49,034 nt of DNA, from contig ONAK01000009.1 of the NCBI GenBank assembly GCA_900315765.1, positions 1 through 49,034 of the forward strand, in the 5' to 3' direction. The translations under genes were made by a program, and so were the position numbers. Below are positions 44,103 to 49,034 of this stretch, one piece after another; position 1 is the stretch's first letter; every line of letters begins with the position of its first letter. The DNA comes from an uncultured Prevotella sp. GTDB lineage: Bacteria; Bacteroidota; Bacteroidia; Bacteroidales; Bacteroidaceae. The notes beneath the pieces were generated by a model, which saw nothing but the letters and a program-made list of their open reading frames with translations, did not search any database and had not been told where the DNA came from.

Positions 44103-44402
44103 ATGGAGATTAAGATTAAGTCGATCCACTTCGACGCTACCGAGAAGTTAGAGGCGTTCATCGAAAAGAAGGTCGCCAAGTTAGAGAAATCTTTTGAGGA
44201 TATACAGAAAGTAGAGGTGCAACTAAAAGTAGTCAAGCCGGCCACTGCTCAAAATAAGGAAACAAGTCTTGAGGTTTTCGTTCCAGGAAACACTCTGTTT
44301 GTAGAGAAGACATGTGACACTTTTGAGGAAGGAATCGATCTTTGCGTAGATTCTATGAAGGCTCAACTGACGAAATTCAAGGAAAAATTGAGAAATAGAT
44401 AA
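44103..44402 (+). CDS. hpf: Ribosome hibernation promoting factor (HPF/RaiA)
   Basis: This 99-residue protein has the beta-alpha-beta-beta-beta-alpha pattern of short HPF/RaiA proteins (MEIKIKSIHFDATEKLEAFI; KVEVQLKVVKP; FVEKTCDTFEEGIDLCVDSM). It binds the 30S A and P sites to inactivate ribosomes in stationary phase. It follows the recombinase gene by 39 bp and carries the window's best Shine-Dalgarno site. Confidence 0.94.
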   Translation: MEIKIKSIHFDATEKLEAFIEKKVAKLEKSFEDIQKVEVQLKVVKPATAQNKETSLEVFVPGNTLFVEKTCDTFEEGIDLCVDSMKAQLTKFKEKLRNR

Positions 44403-44419
44403 AAAAAACTCGAAAAAGT

Positions 44420-44450
44420 TTTGGTAATTCAAAAATAAGTCGTAACTTTG
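44420..44450 (+). promoter_or_regulatory. Promoter of the tRNA-tuf operon
   Basis: TTTG at 44420-44423 and TAACTTTG at 44443-44450, 19 bp apart, about 55 bp before the first tRNA. Confidence 0.78.
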
Positions 44451-44504
44451 CAGCCGTTTTCCGACAGGTCGTAAATCTGAAACAGAGAACGGCTGCTTAG
44501 AAAA

Positions 44505-44578
44505 GCCTCTTTAGCTCAGTTGGCCAGAGCACGTGATTTGTAATCTCGGGGTCGTTGGTTCGAATCCGACAAGAGGCT
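44505..44578 (+). tRNA. tRNA-Thr (anticodon TGT)
   Basis: The acceptor GCCTCTT pairs with AAGAGGC. D-arm AGCTCAGTTGGCCAGAGC, anticodon loop TTTGTAA (TGT) and T-arm GTTGG/CCGAC with TTCGAAT are all present. The anticodon stem has one T-T mismatch. CCA is not encoded. Confidence 0.95.
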
Positions 44579-44631
44579 CGAAAGGAAGGGAGGCGGGAGT
44601 TTCATCCCGGTTCGTATGAACGAAATGATAT

Positions 44632-44714
44632 GGGTGTTTTCCAGAGTGGCCAAATGGGGCAGACTGTAAATCTGCTGTCTTTCGACTTCGGTGGTTCGAA
44701 TCCATCAGCACCCA
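44632..44714 (+). tRNA. tRNA-Tyr (anticodon GTA)
   Basis: This 83-base class II tRNA has a long variable arm. Acceptor GGGTGTT pairs with AGCACCC (one G-T pair); anticodon loop CTGTAAA within GCAGA/TCTGC gives GTA; T-loop TTCGAAT is present. Confidence 0.95.
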
Positions 44715-44729
44715 CTTCAAGAGATGTTT

Positions 44730-44805
44730 GCGGAAATAGCTCAGTTGATAGAGCACTAGCCTTCCAAGCTGGGGGTCGCGGGTTTGAGCCCCGTTTTCCG
44801 CTCCA
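44730..44805 (+). tRNA. tRNA-Gly (anticodon TCC)
   Basis: Acceptor GCGGAAA pairs with TTTCCGC; anticodon loop CTTCCAA gives TCC; T-loop TTTGAGC. The 3' CCA is encoded (44803-44805), unlike its neighbours. Confidence 0.95.
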
Positions 44806-44808
44806 CTT

Positions 44809-44880
<72 letters not shown>

Positions 44881-44944
44881 CTCTTGTTTGTGTTAGGAGG
44901 AAACTGAAAATTCGTAATAATTAACAAAATTAATAACAAGTAAA
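44881..44944 (+). promoter_or_regulatory. tuf leader with an orphan Shine-Dalgarno-like site
   Basis: AGGAGG at 44895-44900 lies 44 bases before the tuf ATG, too far to place that start, with no ATG or GTG at useful spacing after it. The sequence next to the ATG is A-rich, as is usual for this phylum. Confidence 0.5.
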
Positions 44945-46084
44945 ATGGCAAAAGAGAATTTTGTGCGCACCAAACCGCACGTAAACATCGGTACTATCGG
45001 TCACGTTGACCACGGTAAGACAACTCTGACAGCTGCTATCACAACTGTGCTGGCAAAGGCTGGACTCTCTGAGGTTAAGTCATTCGATCAGATTGACAAC
45101 GCTCCTGAGGAGAAGGAGCGCGGTATCACTATTAACACCGCTCACGTTGAGTACGAGACAAAGACTCGTCACTACGCTCACGTTGACTGCCCAGGACACG
45201 CTGACTATGTAAAGAACATGGTAACTGGTGCTGCTCAGATGGACGGTGCTATTCTCGTAGTAGCTGCAACTGATGGTCCTATGCCTCAGACTCGTGAGCA
45301 CGTTCTGCTCGCTCGTCAGGTAAACGTTCCACGTTTGGTTGTATTCCTGAACAAGTGTGATATGGTTGAGGACGAGGAGATGCTGGAGCTCGTTGAGATG
45401 GAGGTTCAGGAGATTCTCGCTCAGTACGAGTTCGAGGAAGATACTCCAATTATCCGTGGTTCTGCTCTTGGTGCACTGAACGGTGTTGCTAAGTGGGAGG
45501 AGAAGGTAATGGAGCTGATGGATACCTGTGACACATGGATCCAGGAGCCACCACGCGCTACTGACAAGCCATTCCTGATGCCTGTTGAGGACGTATTCTC
45601 AATCACAGGTCGTGGTACTGTAGCAACTGGTCGTATCGAGACTGGTGTTATCCACGTAGGTGATGAGGTTGAGCTGCTTGGTCTTGGTGAGGACAAGAAG
45701 TCAGTTGTAACTGGCGTTGAGATGTTCCGCAAGATTCTTGATGAGGGTCAGGCTGGTGATAACGTAGGTCTGCTACTCCGCGGTATCGACAAGAACGAGA
45801 TCAAGCGTGGTATGGTACTCTGCCACCCAGGTCAGATCAAGCCATTCAAGAAGTTCAAGGCTTCTATCTACGTTCTGAAGAAGGAAGAGGGTGGTCGTCA
45901 CACTCCATTCGGAAACAAGTATCGTCCTCAGGCAGGTGTTGAGATGGTAATGCCTGGTGATAACGTAGAGATCACTGTAGAGCTGATCTACGCTGTAGCT
46001 CTGAACCCAGGTCTGCGCTTCGCTATCCGTGAGGGTGGTCGCACAGTAGGTTCTGGTCAGATCACAGAGGTTTACGAGGACTAA
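44945..46084 (+). CDS. tuf: Elongation factor Tu with a 15-residue gap in domain 3
   Basis: This 379-residue EF-Tu delivers aminoacyl-tRNA to the ribosome. GTPase motifs are intact: GHVDHGKT (P-loop), [18 protein letters not shown] and GSALGAL. Domain 2 is complete. In domain 3 the sequence runs NKYRPQ directly into [11 protein letters not shown] (junction after Gln329, base 45931). Bacterial EF-Tu normally has about 15 residues here beginning FY-x-RT-x-D-x-TG, so the expected length is 394-395. The gap is an exact in-frame loss of about 45 bp. This beta strand is part of the conserved domain 3 barrel, so full function is doubtful unless another copy exists or this is an assembly error. Confidence 0.95.
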   Translation: MAKENFVRTKPHVNIGTIGHVDHGKTTLTAAITTVLAKAGLSEVKSFDQIDNAPEEKERGITINTAHVEYETKTRHYAHVDCPGHADYVKNMVTGAAQMDGAILVVAATDGPMPQTREHVLLARQVNVPRLVVFLNKCDMVEDEEMLELVEMEVQEILAQYEFEEDTPIIRGSALGALNGVAKWEEKVMELMDTCDTWIQEPPRATDKPFLMPVEDVFSITGRGTVATGRIETGVIHVGDEVELLGLGEDKKSVVTGVEMFRKILDEGQAGDNVGLLLRGIDKNEIKRGMVLCHPGQIKPFKKFKASIYVLKKEEGGRHTPFGNKYRPQAGVEMVMPGDNVEITVELIYAVALNPGLRFAIREGGRTVGSGQITEVYED

Positions 46085-46096
46085 TCCTCTAAACCA

Positions 46097-46128
46097 TCTA
46101 GACTCTAGAATTTTCTAGTAATACTAGA
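46097..46128. repeat. Cluster of CTAG palindromes after tuf
   Basis: CTAG occurs four times in 30 bp. CTAGAA-TT-TTCTAG (46105-46118) and TCTAGTA-A-TACTAGA (46114-46128) are perfect overlapping palindromes, and TCTAGA occurs twice (46097, 46104). It sits between the tuf stop and the tuf terminator and allows competing hairpins. Confidence 0.7.
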
Positions 46129-46135
46129 TAAACGG

Positions 46136-46160
46136 GCCCCCGCAAAAGGGCGGGGGCTTA
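46136..46160 (+). terminator. Strong hairpin terminator after tuf
   Basis: GCCCCCGC (46136-46143) pairs perfectly with GCGGGGGC (46150-46157) over an AAAAGG loop, followed by TTATTT. tRNA-Trp begins 4 bases after TTA, so the terminator abuts the next gene. Confidence 0.8.
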
Positions 46161-46163
46161 TTT

Positions 46164-46236
46164 ACGGGAATAGCTCAGTTGGTAGAGCATCGGTCTCCAA
46201 AACCGAGGGTCGTGGGTTCGAGTCCTCCTTCCCGTG
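46164..46236 (+). tRNA. tRNA-Trp (anticodon CCA)
   Basis: Acceptor ACGGGAA pairs with TTCCCGT; anticodon stem TCGGT/ACCGA with loop CTCCAAA gives CCA; T-loop TTCGAGT. It lies directly before secE, the standard position in this phylum. Confidence 0.95.
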
Positions 46237-46253
46237 CTAATAAGGAAAGATTT

Positions 46254-46445
46254 ATGTTTAAGAAGTTTATCGATTATTGCAAAGCTTGTTACGATGAGCT
46301 GGCTCACAAGACAACTTGGCCCAGCCGCAAGGAGTTGACTCACAGTGCAGTAGTGGTGCTTTCAGCATCACTGATTATTGCGCTTGTAGTATGGGCAATG
46401 GACTTTGTGTTCAAGTCGGTAATGAGTATGGTTTATCCCGGTTAA
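46254..46445 (+). CDS. secE: Preprotein translocase subunit SecE
   Basis: This is a 63-residue single-span SecE. The sequence ELAHKTTWPSRKELTHSAVV includes the conserved TTWPSRKEL motif before the membrane helix (about 30-55). It stabilises SecY in the translocon. The ATG at 46254 is used because upstream codons belong to tRNA-Trp. nusG follows after 17 bp. Confidence 0.96.
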   Translation: MFKKFIDYCKACYDELAHKTTWPSRKELTHSAVVVLSASLIIALVVWAMDFVFKSVMSMVYPG

Positions 46446-46462
46446 TTTACGCAGTTTAAGAG

Positions 46463-47008
46463 ATGGCTCAGTCAGGAATGAAATGGTACGTACTCCGCGC
46501 TGTTAGCGGAAAAGAGGGCAAGGTAAAGGAATATCTTGAGGCCCTCATGAAGCGTGATTCCTTCCTTCAGTCAAATGTAGGTCAGATATTGTTGCCTACA
46601 GAGAAATATGCTCAGTTGCGTAATGGTAAGCGTGTGGTAAAAGAGAAGCTCTTCTTGCCTGGCTATGTGTTGGTAGAGGCCAACCTTCAGGGCGAGATGG
46701 CTCATACACTGCGCTTTATGCCTAATGTGTTAGGTTTCTTGGGAGGTTTGGATAATCCAACTCCTGTAAAGCAGAGTGATATTAACAGAATCCTTGGTAC
46801 AGCTGAGGAAACTGAGATTAAGAGTGAAGAGATAGGAGTACCTTATGCTGTTGATGAGGCAGTTAAGGTAACAGATGGTCCTTTCAGCGGATTCAGTGGA
46901 ATTATCGAAGAGGTGAATGCCGAGAAGCACAAGCTGAAAGTGATGGTTAAGATTTTCGGCCGCAAGACTCCCCTGGAGCTTGGGTATAATCAGGTAGAAA
47001 AGGAATAG
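46463..47008 (+). CDS. nusG: Transcription termination/antitermination factor NusG
   Basis: This 181-residue protein has the NGN domain (MKWYVLRAVSGKEGKVKEYL; LFLPGYVLVEANL; NVLGFLGG) and a C-terminal KOW domain (VKVTDGPFSGFSGIIEEVN). It couples RNA polymerase to Rho or ribosomes. Length and order (secE-nusG-rplK) are standard. Confidence 0.97.
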   Translation: MAQSGMKWYVLRAVSGKEGKVKEYLEALMKRDSFLQSNVGQILLPTEKYAQLRNGKRVVKEKLFLPGYVLVEANLQGEMAHTLRFMPNVLGFLGGLDNPTPVKQSDINRILGTAEETEIKSEEIGVPYAVDEAVKVTDGPFSGFSGIIEEVNAEKHKLKVMVKIFGRKTPLELGYNQVEKE

Positions 47009-47100
47009 GACGTAAGTTACGATACGTCTGTTCTATATACTGTCGACGGAGGCTTCCACTCCTTAGACTTATATAAAAATTCAATTAATAACAAACAGAA
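47009..47100 (+). promoter_or_regulatory. Structured leader before rplK
   Basis: In this 92-bp gap GACGTA (47009-47014)/TACGTC (47023-47028) and GGAG (47048-47051)/CTCC (47059-47062) form two small hairpins, and CGTAA-G-TTACG is an alternative to the first. Such leaders before rplK-rplA can bind L1 for feedback control. I cannot show the L1 motif, so this is tentative. Confidence 0.35.
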
Positions 47101-47541
47101 ATGGCTAAAGAAGTTGCTGGATTAATCAAATTACAGATTAAAGGTGGCGCTGCGAATCCCTCACCCCCCGTTGGACCTGCACTGGGTTCTAAGGGAATTA
47201 ATATTATGGGATTCTGCAAAGAGTTCAACGCCAGAACCCAGGATAAGGCAGGAAAGATTATTCCTGTTGTTATCACCTACTACACTGACAAGTCATTCTC
47301 GTTCGAGCTCAAGACTCCTCCCGCAGCTGTTCAGCTGAAAGAGGCTGCTAAGCTTAAGAGCGGTTCTGCCGAGCCAAACCGTAAGAAGGTTGCTAAGGTA
47401 ACCTGGGATCAGGTTCGCGCTATCGCTGAGGACAAGATGAAAGACTTGAACTGCTTTACCATCGAGTCGGCTATGAAGCTGATTGCAGGTACAGCGCGTA
47501 GTATGGGTATCACTGTAGAAGGGGAGTTCCCTGGTAAATAA
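47101..47541 (+). CDS. rplK: 50S ribosomal protein uL11
   Basis: This 146-residue protein opens [20 protein letters not shown], followed by the [19 protein letters not shown] rRNA-interacting motif, and ends with the helical CTD ([18 protein letters not shown]). It forms the base of the L7/L12 stalk with L10. It is full length. Confidence 0.98.
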   Translation: MAKEVAGLIKLQIKGGAANPSPPVGPALGSKGINIMGFCKEFNARTQDKAGKIIPVVITYYTDKSFSFELKTPPAAVQLKEAAKLKSGSAEPNRKKVAKVTWDQVRAIAEDKMKDLNCFTIESAMKLIAGTARSMGITVEGEFPGK

Positions 47542-47562
47542 TTAATAACTTCAATTAAGACA

Positions 47563-48255
47563 ATGAGTAAACTGACAAAAAATCAAAAGTTGGTCGCTGA
47601 GAAGGTTGAAGCAGGGAAAGCATACTCTTTGAAGGAAGCCGCCGCTCTGGTGAAGGAAATTACTACCACCAAGTTCGACGCTTCAGTTGATATCGATGTA
47701 CGCTTGGGCGTTGATCCACGTAAGGCTAACCAGATGGTTCGTGGCGTTGTTTCGCTGCCAAACGGTACTGGTAAGGTTACACGTGTGCTCGCTCTCTGTA
47801 CTCCTGATCAGGAGGCTGCTGCTAAGGAAGCAGGTGCTGACTATGTTGGTCTTGACGAATATATCGAGAAGATCAAGGGTGGTTGGACAGATGTTGATGT
47901 TATCATCACAATGCCTTCTTGTATGGGTAAGCTCGGTCCTTTGGGCCGTGTGCTCGGTCCCCGCGGACTGATGCCAAACCCCAAGAGTGGTACTGTTACT
48001 ATGGATGTTGCTAAGGCAGTTAAGGAAGTTAAGCAGGGTAAGATTGACTTTAAGGTTGATAAGGCTGGTATCGTGCATACATCAATCGGTAAGATTAGCT
48101 TCAACGCTGATCAGATCTTTGAGAATGCCAAGGAGTTCATCTCTACCATTATCAAGCTGAAGCCTGCTGCTGCTAAGGGTACATACATTAAGAGTATCTT
48201 CCTCTCAAGCACTATGAGCATGGGTATCAAGGTAGATCCTAAATCAGTTGAATAA
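47563..48255 (+). CDS. rplA: 50S ribosomal protein uL1
   Basis: This 230-residue protein has the L1 signature region ([20 protein letters not shown]) and the conserved [20 protein letters not shown]. It binds 23S rRNA at the E-site stalk and often its own mRNA. It is full length and lies 21 bp after rplK. Confidence 0.98.
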   Translation: MSKLTKNQKLVAEKVEAGKAYSLKEAAALVKEITTTKFDASVDIDVRLGVDPRKANQMVRGVVSLPNGTGKVTRVLALCTPDQEAAAKEAGADYVGLDEYIEKIKGGWTDVDVIITMPSCMGKLGPLGRVLGPRGLMPNPKSGTVTMDVAKAVKEVKQGKIDFKVDKAGIVHTSIGKISFNADQIFENAKEFISTIIKLKPAAAKGTYIKSIFLSSTMSMGIKVDPKSVE

Positions 48256-48275
48256 CTCGTTAAAAGATTAGACAA

Positions 48276-48730
48276 ATGAAAAAGGAAGTAAAAGATACTA
48301 TCATCGTAGAACTTGGTGGACAAGCGAGCTCCGTGAGAAGTGCTTCAAGAATGAGATTAAGCTGCTGATGGTGAAGAACACTCTTCTTCAGAAGGCTTTC
48401 GAGGCTTCTGAAATTGATTTCTCACCTCTTTATGAGTGCTTGAAGGGTAACACTGCTGTTATGTTCGCGCAGACAGCTAATGTTCCTGCTAAGTTGATCA
48501 AGGAGTACAAGAAGGACGGTATCCCCGCACTGAAGGGTGCATATGCTGAGGAGAGCTTCTTCGTTGGTGCTGACAAGCTTGATGAACTCGTAGCAATCAA
48601 GAGCAAGAACGAACTGATTGCCGAGGTTGTAGCTCTGCTGCAGTCTCCTATCAAGAATGTTGTTTCTGGCTTGAATGCCGGTGGCAAGGTTCACGGTCTG
48701 CTTGACGCTATCGCTGAGCGTAACAAATAA
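48276..48730 (+). pseudogene. rplJ: rplJ (uL10) with internal deletion and frameshift
   Basis: From the ATG at 48276 the frame reads MKKEVKDTIIVELGGQ, the correct L10 start, then changes to unrelated residues and stops at about 48366-48368. The correct L10 sequence resumes in another frame from about 48318 (TSELREKCFKNEIKLLMVKN) and runs to the normal end at 48730 (LLDAIAERNK). The roughly 20 residues that should link the two parts (a strand with FYLVD and the LNAEQ helix start in relatives) are missing. The junction lies near 48316-48325, and the loss is not a multiple of three. L10 anchors the L7/L12 stalk and is expected to be needed, so an assembly or sequencing error is a serious possibility. 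Confidence 0.85.
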
Positions 48731-48779
48731 GCGAAAGTAAGTAACATTAACATTAAAAACAATTAAAATTTTAAATAAA

Positions 48780-49034
48780 ATGGCAGATATTAAAGCTATT
48801 GCTGAGGAGTTGGTAAACCTCACAGTAAAAGAAGTAAACGAGTTGGCAACAGTCCTGAAGGACGAGTATGGAATTGAGCCTGCTGCTGCAGCCGTTGCTG
48901 TAGCTGCTGGTCCTGCTGCAGCTGGTGCAGCTGACGCAGCTGAAGAGAAGACTTCATTCGACGTAGTTCTGAAGTCTGCAGGTGCTGCTAAGCTCCAGGT
49001 TGTAAAGGCCGTTAAGGAGGCTTGTGGTCTTGGT
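48780..49034 (+). CDS. rplL: 50S ribosomal protein bL12, truncated by the window edge
   Basis: From the ATG at 48780, 85 codons are open to the window end. [20 protein letters not shown] is the L7/L12 dimerisation domain, followed by the Ala-rich hinge (about 37-56) and the start of the C-terminal domain ([20 protein letters not shown]). Its position after rplJ is standard. About 40 residues lie beyond the edge. Confidence 0.96.
   Translation, partial: MADIKAIAEELVNLTVKEVNELATVLKDEYGIEPAAAAVAVAAGPAAAGAADAAEEKTSFDVVLKSAGAAKLQVVKAVKEACGLG

Overview
The window looks like a chromosomal segment from a member of the Bacteroidales, most likely a gut or rumen Prevotella-type organism. The evidence is a SusC/SusD polysaccharide utilization locus, a type IX secretion (PorP/GldKLMN) operon, Bacteroidetes promoters (TAnnTTTG at about -7, sometimes with TTTG at about -33), near absence of Shine-Dalgarno sequences, and the tRNA-tuf-tRNA(Trp)-secE-nusG-rplK-rplA-rplJ-rplL order usual in this phylum. 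No rRNA, CRISPR array, prophage or insertion sequence was seen.

Region 1 (about 108-15716, all minus strand) is one tightly packed alpha-mannan utilization operon. In transcription order it encodes a modular surface lipoprotein, a GH76 endo-alpha-1,6-mannanase lipoprotein, SusC, SusD, a DUF3823 lipoprotein, a DUF4965/glutaminase-like periplasmic protein, and a GH92-GH125 fusion. The logic is surface cleavage of the alpha-1,6 backbone, import by SusCD, then periplasmic trimming of side chains (GH92) and backbone (GH125) by one polypeptide. Diverging from it is a membrane regulator with a LamG-like domain, kelch repeats, one membrane helix and a cytoplasmic SARP-like winged-helix plus BTAD module. 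Between the two start sites lies a run of TTAATTN heptamers at about 11-bp spacing, the arrangement SARP proteins bind.

Region 2 (18394-25193, plus) is the type IX secretion core porP-gldK-gldL-gldM-gldN followed by a small beta-barrel protein. The regulator ends only 27 bp before porP. GldL carries an unusual Gly/Val-rich insertion.

Region 3 (25194-44063) holds housekeeping genes: priA, a FadL-type porin, a 7TM-HD phosphohydrolase, gltX-waaA-metallophosphoesterase-DNA alkylation repair, gamma carbonic anhydrase, mdh, an aminopeptidase P, a TlpA-like protein, rpsU and a XerC/D recombinase. Three intergenic regions hold dense arrays of short inverted words. One has four GTTCA-N7-TGAAC units at exactly 21 bp. 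One has four TTACA-N7-TGTAA units at exactly 22 bp. One is a nested TGCACA/TGTGCA hairpin. The first two share the same 5-7-5 architecture and copy number with different words.

Region 4 (44103-49034, plus) has hpf, four tRNAs, tuf, tRNA-Trp, secE, nusG, rplK, rplA, rplJ and the start of rplL. Two lesions stand out: EF-Tu lacks about 15 conserved residues of domain 3 in frame, and rplJ has an internal deletion that shifts the frame. Either the strain or the assembly is abnormal here. All functional calls rest on reading motifs by eye; no database search was possible.
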